DNA of 64,000 nt from Flaccisagitta enflata (Eukaryota; Chaetognatha; Sagittoidea; Aphragmophora), in contig OZ231127.1 of the NCBI GenBank assembly GCA_965153355.1, positions 61,752,001 to 61,816,000 of the forward strand, given 5' to 3'. Under the pieces are notes generated by a model, which worked only from the letters and a program-made list of their open reading frames with translations, was not told the DNA's origin and did not search any database. Positions 30,298-42,049 of this stretch are shown one piece after another; positions within the stretch are counted from its first letter, which is position 1; every line of letters starts with the position of its first letter. The translations under genes were made by a program, and so were the position numbers.

Positions 30298-30689
30298 TGA
30301 CTATGAAGTAGCAGTGATGTGTAGTCTGTTCGTTTGTCTGTTTAAAACCCTCTCATATTTTGGAACCAGACACAGAATTTTATGAAACTTTGTTGATTGT
30401 TGTTTATAGGTCAATAAGGCTTGTGCAATTTTCAGAAAAATTCATTAACTTTTACTACCCTTTGCCTATTTTTGTAGTAATATTTTACTGGACTTAGGAG
30501 AGGGTAGTAAAGGTTTATGAACTTTTTTTTAATTTGGTTTACAAATGCAGATATTAATAACAACCCTTGCAAAATTAGAATTAAATCTGAGAATAAGTTA
30601 TGAGATATTAGCTTTATTTATGTAGAGGGAACAAATCAGTAAGTATTTCCTTTCTCACCAGACTTAAGTATTTTCATTGCCTGAGTCAA

Positions 30690-31195
30690 TCAGGAAAATA
30701 CAACCAGCATTACACAACCAGCATTATACAACTGACATACAACCTGAGTGGTACAACCATCGCGATACAACCATCGCAACACAACCAGCGCAATACAACC
30801 AGCCCATACAACCAGCGCGATACAACCTGCAACTTACAACCAAAGCGATATAACCAGCACTATACAACTAGCGTGATACAACCAGCGCGATACAACTAGC
30901 GCGATACAACCAGCACAATACAACCAGGGCTATACAACCAGGGCGACACAACCAGGGCATTATAACCAGGGTGATATAATCAGCGCGATACAACCAGCTT
31001 GATACAACTTGCACAGTACAACCAGCGCGATACAACCAGTGCGATACAGCCAGCGCGACACAACCAGCGTAATACAACCGGCGTGATACAACCAACGTGA
31101 TACAACCGGCGTGATACAACCTGCCAAGTACAACCAGGCTGATACAACCTCTCAGGTACAACCAGGCCCCATACAACCTGACAGATGCAACTCCC
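30690..31195. repeat. Minisatellite GCGATACAACCA (~14 bp)
   Basis: About thirty-five degenerate copies of GCGATACAACCAGC, downstream of the last plus-strand PKA exon. Confidence 0.93.
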
Positions 31196-31400
31196 AATAA
31201 GTGTCCCTTGTCCCTATAAGTGTCGCTTGTCCCCAATAAGTGTCACTTGTCATCAATAAGTGTCGCATGTCCCCACTAAGCGTCGGCTGCGTCGCTTGTC
31301 CCCATTAATAGTAGCTTGTCCCCATTAAGCGTCGCTTGTCCCCATTAAGCGTCGCTTGTTCCCATTAAGCGTCGCCTGTCCCAATTAAGCATTGCTTAGA
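31195..31400. repeat. Minisatellite CATTAAGCGTCGCTTGTCCC (~20 bp), block 1
   Basis: About ten copies; the same unit returns at 31805-32180. The sequences after both blocks (31400-31440 and 32180-32245, AGCATTGCTTA, GTTTTATCTTG, AAAGCTCGCCTTATCTGTCA) are direct duplicates. Confidence 0.92.
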
Positions 31401-31804
31401 AGTGTTAAACACATGTTTTATCTTGCCTCAAAAGCTCGCCTTATCTGTCATATGCTCATCATACTGGAATTAGGATGCCGCCACTTCTTTTTGATTAGAT
31501 TTTTTCATCAAAACAGTCTCTGATGCTAAACTATATGCTTAAACATTAAAAACTGATGAAATATTGAGGAAGGGAGTAGTTGTCTTGTGGTTCCTTTTGT
31601 TAGAAATCGTTTATGCCTTTCCACTAAAGCTCAAGAGAAAAAAATTGAAAAGATCAACTTTTTCCAATATCATTGAAAGGTGCAGGGTAATACCCCTTTT
31701 TAGACTCTCCCAGCGGCTCGCTTCTTTACACATGATTATTTTTACATCCTTTTCTAACAAATAATTTCAAGAAGTGATTGGGTTAATGAATTCTTTATCA
31801 AGTT
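31401..31804. other. Spacer, partly duplicated at 32180-32330
   Basis: Its end (ATTTCAAGAAGTGATTGGGT, TAATGAATTCTTTATCAAG) recurs at 32281-32320. No coding evidence. Confidence 0.7.
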
Positions 31805-32180
31805 TTGCTTGTCCCTACTAAGTGTCGCTTGTCCCCATAAAGTGTCGCTTGTCCCCACTAAGTGTCGCTTGTCCCCACTAAGCGTCTTGTCCCCTTTAAG
31901 TGTCGCTTGTCACACATTAAGTTGTGCGCTTGTCCCCACCAGAGACCGCTTGTCCCCATTAAGCCTCGCTTGTCCCCATTAAGCCTCGCTTGTCCCCATT
32001 AAGCGTCGCTTGTCCCCATTAAGCGTCGCTTGTCCCCATTAAGCGTCGCTTGTCCCCATTAAGCGTCGCTTGTCCCCATTAAGCGTCGCTTGTCCCCATT
32101 AAGCGTCGCTTGTCACCATTAAGCGTCGCTTGTCCCCATTAAGCCTCGCTTGTCCCATTAAGCGTCGCCTGTCCCAATTA
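31805..32180. repeat. Minisatellite CATTAAGCGTCGCTTGTCCC (~20 bp), block 2
   Basis: About nineteen copies, including a homogeneous run of identical units at 31990-32110. Confidence 0.94.
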
Positions 32181-32539
32181 AGCATTGCTTATTCTTGTTA
32201 AACAGATGTTTTATCTTGTTTCAAAAGCTCGCCTTATCTGTCATAAGCTCATATTATTTTTACATCCTTTACTTACAAATAATTTCAAGAAGTGATTGGG
32301 TTAATGAATTCTTTATCAAGACATGCTTTGAGAATAAGGACACCGTTTTATTCCTATTAAAGACTGGTTATTCCTCCCTTGTTTATCTTGTCTCCGATCA
32401 ATGATCTATGTCACCTACCTATTTTTCTCATGATATTGTCCTTTTACTCTTGGCACTGCTTGTCTCGCTAGTTTTGTTTGTTTATCACTTGCTAGACTTA
32501 TAAGTGTTACTTCTCCTCAAAAAAGGTGTTTTTCTTTTT

Positions 32540-32730
32540 CCTCAACCGCTTCCTTTTCCTGAACTGCTATTTGAATCGTCCCCCTTTCACCTCAACTGCT
32601 GCCTAAATCCCATTGTCCTCTACCCCAACTGCTGCCTTAATCCCAATTACCACAGCACCCCTCTTTCACCCCAACTGCTGTCTAAATCCCATTGTCCTCT
32701 ACCACAACTGCTGCCTTATTCCAATATTGC
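32540..32730. repeat. Short tandem repeat CCAACTGCTGCCTTAATCCC (~36-bp unit)
   Basis: Five degenerate copies of CCCCAACTGCTGCCTAAATC plus CCATTGTCCTCTAC, immediately left of the palindromic satellite. Confidence 0.85.
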
Positions 32731-33418
32731 TTGGTTGGGGTGAAGACAATAGATGAAGCTGTACAATTGAGTGAAGGAATAACTGTGTATGATGAATACA
32801 GCAATTGAAGGACATTCAAATAACATTCGAAAGAAACGGTGAAACATCATTTTGGGAGAATTTGACAAAAATGTGTTTCTGTAGGTACCTTCTCCCAAAT
32901 ATTTACGAGAATCATCTGTTTGGGAGACTTGACAGAAAGATGTGTTTCTGTAGGAAAATCTCCCAAATATTTGGGAGAATCGTGAATTTGGGAGAATTGA
33001 CAGAGATGTGTCTCTGTAGGAAAATTCTCCCAAATATTTGGGAGAATCATCAGTTTGGGAGAATTGACAGAAACATATGTTTCTGTAGGAAAATTCTCCC
33101 AAATATTTGGGAGAATCATCTGTTTGGGAGAATTGACAGAAAGATGTGTTTCTGTAGGAAAATTCTCCCAAATATTTGGGCGAATCATCATTTTGGGAGA
33201 ATTTTACAAAAAGGTGTTTCTGTAGGAAAATTCTCCCAAAAATTTGGGAGAATCGCGAATTTGGGAGAATTGACAGAGGGATGTGTCTCTGTAGGAGAAT
33301 TCTCCCAAATATTTGGGAGAATTTTCACCATTTCTCCCAAATATTTGGGAGAATTTTCACTATTTCTCCCAAAAATTTGGGAGAATCTTCACAATTTCTC
33401 CCAAATATTTGGGAGAAT

Positions 33419-33716
33419 CAAATGCAGCTCTGCTGTGGCTGCTGCTGCTGGGATGCTGCTCTAAAAGATCTAAATCCCCTTTTTAAACCCCTGCCTTTTA
33501 GCCCCAACCATCCTAAATAGATTCTTAATAGTGCTTTTTACAGTTCTTTTTATAGAACATTTTAAAAGTGTGTGGACAATCTTGTATGGACAATCTTGTG
33601 TGGACAATCTTGTATGGACAATCTTGTGTGGACAATCTTGTTTGGACAATGTTGTGTGGACAGTATTGTGATAATCAAAATCAAAGCAGCAGCAGCAGCA
33701 GCAGCCTTTTATTTGG
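33419..33716. repeat. Higher-order block 1 within the satellite
   Basis: A ~300-bp non-palindromic block: AATGCAGCTCTGCTGTGGCT with CTG repeats, then CCCTGCCTTTTAGCCCCAAC, TTCTTTTTATAGAACATTTT, (TGGACAATCTTGTG)n and (CAG)n, followed by TTTTATTTGGGAGAATC. The 5' CTG run and 3' CAG run are complementary. Confidence 0.93.
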
Positions 33717-34396
33717 GAGAATCATCATTTTGGGAGAATTTGACAAAAAGGTGTTTCTAGGAGTAAATTCCTCCCAAATATTTGGGAGAATTACTGGCTT
33801 TGGGAGAACTTGACAAAAAGGTGTTTTGCAGGAAAATTCTCCCAAATATTTGGGAGAATAATCTGGCTTTGGGGAGAATCTGGACACAAAGATGTGTTTC
33901 TGTAGGAAAATTCTCCCAAATATTTGGGAGAATCATGAATTTGAGAGAATTGACAAAGAGATGTGTTGTTAGGAAAATTCTCCCAAATATTTGGGCGAAT
34001 CATCATTTTGGGAGAATTTGACAAAAAGGTGTTTCTAGAGGACAATTCTCCCAAATATTTGGGAGAATCATCATTTGGGAGAATTTGACAAAAAGGTGTT
34101 TCTTGGTAGGAAAATTCTCCCAAAATATTTAAGGAATCATCATTTTTGGGAGAATTTGACAAAAAGGTGTTTCTTAGAAAATTCTCCCAAATATTTGGGA
34201 GAATCGTAATTTTGGGAGAAATTGACAGAGATGTGAGCCCAGTAGGAAATCCCAAATATTTGGGAGAATTTTCACCATTTCTCCCAAATATTTGGGAGAA
34301 TTTTCACCATTTCTCCCAAATATTGGGGAGAATTTTCACTATTTCTCCCAAATATTTGGGAGAATCTTCTCAATGTCTCCCAAATATTTGGGAGAA

Positions 34397-34672
34397 TCAA
34401 ATGCAGCTCTGCTGTGGCTGCTGCTGCTGGGATGCTGCTCTCTAAAAGACGAACCCCCTTTAAACCCCCTGCCTTTTAGCCCCAACCATCCTAAATAGAT
34501 TCTTAATAGTACTTTTTACAGTTCTTTTTATAGAACATTTTAAAAGTGTGTGGACAATCTTGTATGGACAATCTTGTGTGGACAATCTTGTTTGGACAAT
34601 GTTGTGTGGACAGTATTGTGATAATCAAAATCAAAGCAGCAGCAGCAGCAGCAGCCTTTTATTTGGGAGAAT
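34397..34672. repeat. Higher-order block 2 within the satellite
   Basis: Same order as block 1 with fewer TGGACAATCTTGTG units and a small change near GACGAACCCCC. Confidence 0.93.
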
Positions 34673-35291
34673 CTTCCTTTTGGGAGAATTTGACAAAAAG
34701 GTGTTTCTGTAGGAAAATTCTCCCAAATATTTGGGAGAATCATCATTTTGGGAGAATTTGACAAAAAGGTGTTTCTGTAGGAAAATTCTCCCAAATATTT
34801 GGGAGAATAATCATTTAGGGAGAATTTGACAAAAAGGTGTTTCTGTAGGAAAATTCTCCAAATATTTGGGAGAATCATCATTTTGGGAGAATTTGACAAA
34901 GGATGGTAGGAAAATTCTCTAAACATTTGGGAAGTGAATCTAATTTGGGAGAATTTGACAAAAAGGTGTATCTGGAGGGAAATTCTCCCAAACATTTGGG
35001 AGAATCATCATTCTGGGAGAATTTGACAAAAAGGTGAGTTTTCTAGGAAAATTCTCCCAAATATTTGGGCGAATCATCATTTGGGAGAATTTACAAAAAG
35101 GTGTTTCTGTAGAAATTCTCCCAAATATTTGGGAGAATCGTAATTTGGGAGAATTCGACAGAGATGAACAGGGAAAATTCTTCAAATTTGGGAGAATTTT
35201 CACCATTTCTCCCAAATATTTGGGAGAATCTTCACTTTTTCTCCCAAAAATTTGGGAGAATCTTCACTATTTCTCCCAAATATTTGGGAGA

Positions 35292-35590
35292 ATCCAATGC
35301 AGCTCTGCTGTGGCTGCTGCTGCTGGGATGCTGCTCTAAAAGATCTAAATCCCCTTTTTAAACCCCTGCCTTTTAGCCCCAACCATCCTAAATAGATTCT
35401 TAATAGTACTTTTTACAGTTCTTTTTATAGAACATTTTAAAAGTGTGTGGACAATCTTGTATGGACAATCTTGTGTGGACAATCTTGTATGGACAATCTT
35501 GTGTGGACAATCTTGTTTGGACAATGTTGTGTGGACAGTATTGTGATAATCAAAAACAAAGCAGCAGCAGCAGCAGCCTTTTATTTGGGA
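35292..35590. repeat. Higher-order block 3 within the satellite
   Basis: Nearly identical to block 1; the CAG run is shorter by a unit. Confidence 0.93.
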
Positions 35591-36299
35591 GAATCTTCAT
35601 TTTGGGAGAATTTGACAAAAAGGTGTTTCTGTAGGAAAATTCTCCCAAATATTTGGGAGAATCATCATTTTGGGAGAATTTGACAAAAAGGTGTTTCTGT
35701 AGGAAAATTCTCCCAAATATTTGGGCGAATCATCATTTTGGGAGAATTTGACAAAAAGGTGTTTCTGTAGGAAAATTCTCCCAAATATTTGGGAGAATCG
35801 TGAATTTGGGAGAATTGACAGAGATGTGTCTCTGTAGGAAAATTCTCCCAAATATTTGGGAGAATCATCAGTTTGGGAGAATTGACAGAAACATATGTTT
35901 CTGTAGGAAAATTCTCCCAAATATTTGGGAGAATCATCTGTTTGAGAGAATTGACAGAAAGATGTGTTTCTGTAGGAAAATTCTCCCAAATATTTGGGAG
36001 AATCATAAATTTGAGAGAATTGACAGAGATGTGTTGGTAGGAAAATTCTCCCAAATATTTGGGCGAATCATCATTTTGGGAGAATTTGACGAAAAGGTGT
36101 TTCTGTAGGAAAATTCTTCCAAAAATTTGGGAGAATCGTGAATTTGGGAGAATTGACAGAGAGATGTGTCTCTGTAGGAAAATTCTCCCAAATATTTGGG
36201 AGAATTTTCACCATTTCTCCCAAATATTTGGGAGAATCTTCACTTTTTCTCCCAAAAATTTGGGAGAATCTTCACTTTTTCTCCCAAATATTTGGGAGA

Positions 36300-36597
36300 A
36301 TCCAATGCAGCTCTGCTGTGACTGCTGCTGGGATGCTGCTCTAAAAGATCTAAATCCCCTTTTTAAACCCCTGCCTTTTAGCCCCAACCATCCTAAATAG
36401 ATTCTTAATAGTACTTTTTACAGTTCTTTTTATAGAACATTTTAAAAGTGTGTGGACAATCTTGTATGGACAATCTTGTGTGGACAATCTTGTATGGACA
36501 ATCTTGTGTGGACAATCTTGTTTGGACAATGTTGTGTGGACAGTATTGTGATAATCAAAAACAAAGCAGCAGCAGCAGCAGCCTTTTATTTGGGAGA
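36300..36597. repeat. Higher-order block 4 within the satellite
   Basis: Nearly identical to block 3. Block starts are about 980, 895 and 1008 bp apart, so the array is organised as higher-order repeats of about 1 kb. Confidence 0.93.
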
Positions 36598-38423
36598 ATC
36601 TTCATTTTGGGAGAATTTGACAAAAAGGTGTTTCTGTAGGAAAATTCTCCCAAATATTTGGGAGAATCATCATTTTGGGAGAATTTGACAAAAAGGTGTT
36701 TCTGTAGGAAAATTCTCCCAAATATTTGGGAGAATCATCATTTTGGGAGAATTTGACAAAAAGGTGTTTCTGTAGGAAAATTCTCCCAAATATTTGGGAG
36801 AATCATCATTTTGGGAGAATTTGACAATAAGGTGTTTCTGTAGGAAAATTCTCCCAAATATTTGGGAGAATCATCATTTTGGGAGAATTTGACAAAAAGG
36901 TGTTTCTGTAGGAAAATTCTCCCAAATATTTGGGAGAATCGTGAATTTGGGAGAATTGACAGAGATGTGTCTCTGTAGGAAAATTCTCCCAAATATTTGG
37001 GAGAATTGTCAATTTGGGAGAATTGACTGAAGTGTTTCTGTAGGAAAATTCTCTCAAATCATCAGTTTGGAAAAATTGACAGAAACATGTGTTTCCTAAG
37101 GAAAATTCTCCCAAAAATTTGGGAGAAACGTGAATTTAGGAGAATTGACAGAGATGTGTCTCTGTAGGAAAATTCTCCCAAATATTTGGGAGAATTGTCA
37201 ATTTGGGAGAATTGACTGAAGTGTTTCTGTAGGAAAATTCTCCCAAATCATCAGTTTGGGAAAATTGACAGAAACATGTGTTTCTGTAGGAAAATTCTCC
37301 CAAATATTTGGGAGAATCATCAGTTTGGGAGAATTGACAGAAAGATGTGTTTCTGTAGGAAAATTCTCCCAAATATTTGGGAGAATCATGAATTTGAGAG
37401 AATTGACAAAGAGATGTGTTGGTAGGAAAATTCTCCCAAATATTTGGGCAAATCATCATTTTGGGAGAATTTGACAAAAAGGTGTTTCCAAAGGAAAATT
37501 CTCCCAAAAATTTGGGAGAATCGTGAATTTGGGAGAATTGACAGAGAGATGTGTCTCTGTAGGAAAATTCTCCCAAATATTTGGGAGAATTGTCAATTTG
37601 GGAGAATTGACTGAAGTGTTTCTGTAGGAAAATTCTCCCAAATATTTGGGAGAATCTTTGCCATTTCTCCCAAATATTTGAGAGAATTTACATGATTCTA
37701 CCAAATATTTGAGAGAATTTTCACGATTCTCCCAAATATTTGAGAGAATTTTCACGATTCTCCCAAATATTTGAGAGAATTTTCACGATTCTCCCAAATA
37801 TTTGAGAGAATTTTACGATTCTCTCAAATATTTGGGAGAATTTTCAGAATTCTCTCAAATATTTTCTCCCAAATATTTGGGAGAATTTTCACAATTCTCC
37901 CAAATATTTGAGAGAATTTTCACGATTCTCCTAAATATTTGAGAGAATTTTCACGATTCTCCTAAATATTTGAGAGAATTTTCACGATTCTCTCAAATAT
38001 TTGGGAGAATTTTCATGATTCTCCCAAATATTTGGGAGAATTTTCACGATTCTCTCAAATATTTGGGAGAATTTTCACGATTCTCCCAAATATTTGAGAG
38101 AATTTTCACGATTCTCTCAAATATTTGGGAGAATTTTCACGATTCTCCCAAATATTTGGGAGAATTTTCACTTTTCTCCCAAATATTTGGGAGAATTTTC
38201 ACTTTTCTCCCAAATATTTGGGAGAATTTTCACTTTTCTCCCAAATATTTGGGAGAATTTTCACTTTTCTCCCAAATATTTGGGAGAATTTTCACTTTTC
38301 TCCCAAATATTTGAGAGAAATGGCGATGATTCTCCCAAATATTTGGGAGATTTTTGGAGGATTCTCCCAAAATTTAGAGGCCGTCGCGCGTCGCTTTTGG
38401 GTTTCTTGTTCAGATTTTTATCC

Positions 38424-39871
38424 ATTCATTATAAAATTATGTGATTTATGCACCATTCACTCACCTGCAAGGACCCGCCGTTCAAACATGACACCGATCA
38501 CTTCAATCCTCGCCTCTGGATCCAGGTTTTTGAAGACAAACACATTTTTGACAGCCTCATTTAATCTTTGACGTTGTTCCTCCGTTTTCTCTATCGTAGC
38601 CTTGACTTGTATGTCGTTTTCATTAGGGTCGATTGGTGCGTTGGACACTGCCTACAGAAATATTGACAAACAGGCACATCCGAAAGTGACTACGATAATC
38701 TCCAGGCATTCTGATTACGCCATTTATGCGACGGTGAGATGTTTTTAGTATGGTGCACGCGACTATAAGTATAATCCGCTGTCTGATCGTCGGTCCATAA
38801 CGCTTAGCTTTTTTTACGTTCACGAGTTTTTTTTTATCACTGCCGCTGGCCCTCTAGATCCCACAACTGATCTGGTTGTTTTGGTGAACAAATTTTTTAT
38901 CGGCAAAAAAATTCATTCAAAGAAAGATCATGATTTTCTTAAGCCTATGAAAGATATATTTAAGCAAAGATTGGCCCTCTCATTCCACTTGAGGCACTTC
39001 CCGGATCAGTCGAGTGAGTGTTTATCCGGCCTTGTTAAAAAAGTGTATTTGTTTCATCAAAATGATTTTCTTTTCAGTTGCTGACCTTCCTCCGATAATT
39101 TTGTGAGCCTCTTGCTGAGTGAGTCCGAACAAGCCTATCTTCTACTTCGGGTAAGAGCGTATCTGCGTTTTCATCATCGTCATCCATCGCTGAGTTCGTG
39201 GGAGTGCCTACATCCATTCCTTGTTGAGTCTAATAAAAGTACGAGATAAAGTTTGTAAGACATTTAGCGAATTTGCAGATTTGAAGGATGAGGATTAAAA
39301 AGGAAGGGTCAACTTTGAATGAAACATCTTTTTTACACGCCGGCTGCTTTAAAAATCGTTTACCTACGTATTCCTTTGTCCCGCTCATCCAATACAGAGT
39401 GAAAAAAATCATGAAGATGACTGTTTTCCTTTTTTTCAAAATTCATTCATCTCCTGTTTTTTTAGCTCTTGCAGTGTCCTACAGAAGTTAATGGGGAAGT
39501 AAATTTCCTCATTCCTCATACATGATCTTCGTTGCCTAAGAGACTAACATTTGCCTCGGAAAATCACCTATCATACAAAAATCATCAACAAAACAAGGAT
39601 GAAAATGTTGTGGGCATTTTCTGTTACACAGATGAGCAATGAGCAACGATACTGGATGAAGTTCATTATGTCTTGAACCAACTGAATCCTGACAGTATCT
39701 CCCATAGCATTATGTAAATTAGGGCATAAAAGAGTGCTGCTAAACAAACGAAAGATGGACAATTTTTGAAAAAAAGAAAGACGATGAGGGCTTTGAAATA
39801 AGTCCCTCTGCATAACTTAAGGGGGACTAGAAGAAGTTTTTTAACTTTTGCTATGTGAAGCACCCAAAGGT
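38424..39871 (-). repeat. Large inverted duplication, right arm, block 2
   Basis: Mirror of 24816-26686. Homology stops at TTATAAAATTATG on the satellite side, about 45 bp from the last palindrome, and at GCACCCAAAGG on the far side. Confidence 0.95.
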
Positions 39872-40505
39872 GATAGTATCAAAGAAATAAAACAAGTCTG
39901 ACTTATGGTTTGGCCAACAGTCACCAACAAGCGATTAAGAACTTCTCGAAGGTAAAACCATGGACAATCATGTAGGTTGTAGAACTTACCAATGAGGAAC
40001 CTCTCCTGGAAGCTTCGGTGATGTTGAGTTGAAAAATGGGGTCTGAGAAGATAGTTATAAGATTATTTATTGGCAAAATTAGGCCAGTGTCAAACGATTA
40101 TCGGCAGATTATAATTCATCCCTTTTTAGGACACTCAATTTGAAAGCTTACCCGTGAATGAAGGACGATTGTTGAAATACTGAAGAGCGAATGATGCAAC
40201 GTCATTTGGCTGAGCATTAATCAGCTCTTTCAAAAATTCTTGCAGGGCATCACCAATATTAGCTGGAACCTTAAGAGTGTGAAGACGTGCAAAAGCAGCA
40301 ATGTGATTCAATGCAGCAACGGGATTCAATGCTCTGAGCTCATTGCTGCCTTCAAATCAGTTTCAGGTAAAAATTCGTTTTCTGGTCGTTTTTCACCGTC
40401 GTTTTCCAATCGTCTTACTCTTTGGAACGAAAAAGGATGATGTGTAGAGACGAGAGAGCTCTAAGATGCTCTTTGCTTCTCTCAAGGATACGACATCATT
40501 GATGG
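38465..40505 (-). CDS. cAMP-dependent protein kinase regulatory subunit, N-terminal exons (minus-strand copy)
   Basis: Exons joined in phase on the minus strand: 40345-40152, 40042-39990, 39229-39086 and 38651-38465. The first encodes a dimerization/docking domain: LKVPANIGDALQEFLKELIN and AQPNDVASFALQYFNNRPSF, resembling type-II R subunits (IP..L..LL, then DLVEFAVEYF). The second encodes DPIFQLNITEASRRGSSL. The last two repeat the exons at 25437-26639: TQQGMDVG to NYRRK, and AVSNAPIDPN to FERRVLAG. The domain dimerises the subunit and binds A-kinase anchoring proteins. A further exon, 40505-40397 (VVSLREAKSILELSRLYTSS), can be joined by a 51-bp intron in phase, but no initiator Met is clear. 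The cAMP-binding exons do not follow on this strand; the palindromic satellite does. Confidence 0.8.
38738..39037 (+). mobile_element. Family-E hairpin element (mirror copy)
   Basis: TTAGTATGGTGCACGCGACT starts it, with CCGCTGTCTGATCGTCGGTC, CATAACGCTTAGC and the end GTTTATCCGGCCTTGTT. It lies in the intron between two PKA exons and is the sole copy in this arm. Confidence 0.72.
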
Positions 40506-40968
40506 CTGAAACAATATTTGCTTTCTTTCCCTGATAGCGCGGCACGTACTTTGCACGTACTGTGTGTTATCAGTAAAACGGACCCAACCAAGTTGACTGA
40601 AAGATGTTTTTATTCAATTTCCTATATTTCACTCAGTTACATCCCTCTATAATGGACCCAGGAGTAATGGAAATCCAGCATAATAGATTTGAAAACATGG
40701 TCCCCTAATGTCATTTCTTTCTTACATTTTAAATCATAACCAAAATCCACTTTCTTCAGATAAGAATTACTGATCACCTGGCATTTGTCCCATATTCCGG
40801 GACATGTTCAGTTAGAAATCATCCCATAATTCTTGGCTCAGTCCTTGAACGTCAGAACAGGCGTCGGGTATAGGAAAGTCAAAATGTCCAATTAAGAATT
40901 TCAGAAATCTAATTGCAGAAAGGCTTCTGATGTAAATATAAATGAAGAACCTTGAATTTCTTACTTTT
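40506..40968. other. Flank of the right-arm PKA exons, nothing else recognised
   Basis: It may include the 5' flank of the minus-strand PKA copy. No promoter motif can be supported. Confidence 0.4.
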
Positions 40969-41386
40969 TAGTCGCATGCTTCGCGACTCTACACCCTGCT
41001 TTGTTGGTTGTCCGTTTAACAGTTGGTCGGTCCCCTTTTTACGTTTTTGGCGTTTTCAAGCTTTTTGGGCTCACAGCTCCTTCCCAAATGCCATTGTAAG
41101 ACATTCTAAGTCACATTAAGCTGTATTAAGTCACTTTAGTCAATCAGGTCAGTTTAGACATTTAAGTTGTTTCAAGTCTTTTCAAGTCATGTTATCTGAT
41201 ATGATTGAAAAAATTTATTGTTCTCTGGCTAAAACCCTTAAAAGTGCGTAATGCACAAAATGTATTGGGGTAACTGATACACGTAAGTAATTTTAGTCAT
41301 CTTGAGTCATTTAAAGTCAATAACTCAATATAAGTCATTTTAAGTTATCTATGTCCCGCATGCGACTTTCAGGTGTTGGCCTTGTT
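40969..41386 (+). mobile_element. Hairpin element with AAGTCATT minisatellite
   Basis: It starts TTTTTAGTCGCATGCTTCGCGACTCTACACCC with GGTCGGTCC, has an interior of AAGTCATTTTAAGT-type repeats (41095-41350), and ends CCCGCATGCGACTTTCAGG, TGTTGGCCTTGTTT. The 5' GTCGCATGC (40971-40979) and 3' GCATGCGAC (41358-41366) are exact complements, and both carry the same change relative to the GTCGCGTGC/GCACGCGAC copies. Confidence 0.8.
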
Positions 41387-41690
41387 TATGAGGAATCTGC
41401 GTTGGCAATCAGATTTCAAAAATTGTCATTTTGAAATTATAGCGCTCTGGGATGATTTCTCTCTCGAAAGTCGTGAAAAGAAAGGGCTCTATTTGGCATA
41501 CGTTATTGCAGGGTTCAACTATTTAGTATCTGATGAAAGCCGTGGCCTACCTACCACTGAGAAAGTGGAACCAAAGATATGACATGATTTAAACTAATCA
41601 TTACATAGATTAAAATACTATTTTATCAAACAATTCCTTTCTTTTATCCAACCAACAACGTAACTTTAACTTTCGATAATTCTCACACAA

Positions 41691-41831
<141 letters not shown>

Positions 41832-41857
41832 TAAAGAATAAAGAATGAAAGAGAAAT

Positions 41858-42036
41858 AAGGCCGGATGAGCCCAATACCAGGTCGCGGGACGGGAGTGGC
41901 AGGCGGAAATGCGTGTTTTCCCACTTTTCGACTCAAGCGTGACGGACCAACGGACGGACGGACCGACCGACCGACGGACCGACCGACCAACGGACGGACG
42001 GACAAAGCCTCTTATAGAGTCGCTAGTACGCGACTA
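41858..42036 (-). mobile_element. Family-A element with GTCGCG-type termini
   Basis: On the minus strand: TTTTTAGTCGCGTACTAGCGACTCTATAAGAGG, CTTTGTCCGTCCG and a long GGTC/GTCC tract, ending GTCCCGCGACCTGGTATTGG, GCTCATCCGGCCTTATT. The body is family A but both ends carry GTCGCG/CGCGAC instead of GTTGCG/CGCAAC. Confidence 0.75.
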
Positions 42037-42049
42037 AAAAGAGGAAAGA

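Larger units (their letters stand above)
32840..38380. repeat. Palindromic satellite array (22-bp perfect palindrome core)
   Basis: The core is the half-site TTCTCCCAAAT followed directly by its own reverse complement, repeated several dozen times. In 32.9-37.6 kb the cores alternate with a 46-bp spacer (TCATCATTTTGGGAGAATTT, GACAAAAAGGTGTTTCTGTAG, GAAAA), giving a 68-bp unit. From 37.65 kb the spacer shrinks to TTTTCACGA or TTTTCACTT, giving a 31-bp unit. Core variants (GTTTGAGAG, AAAAATT) are often changed symmetrically. Open frames such as ENFPTETHLSVNSPK are by-products. Confidence 0.97.

Noticed and set aside
32805-33464. 219-codon frame with ENLTKMCFCR-type repeats
   Set aside because: Produced by the 68-bp and 31-bp satellite units staying open in one frame; no independent support.
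32840-38380. A CRISPR-like array (regular palindromic repeats with spacers)
   Set aside because: The spacers are the same sequence in each unit, the host is eukaryotic, and there are no cas genes; it is a satellite.
41388-41582. Open frame MRNLRWQSDFKNCHFEIIAL directly after a hairpin element
   Set aside because: Only 65 codons, no recognised domain and no splice partner; could be chance.
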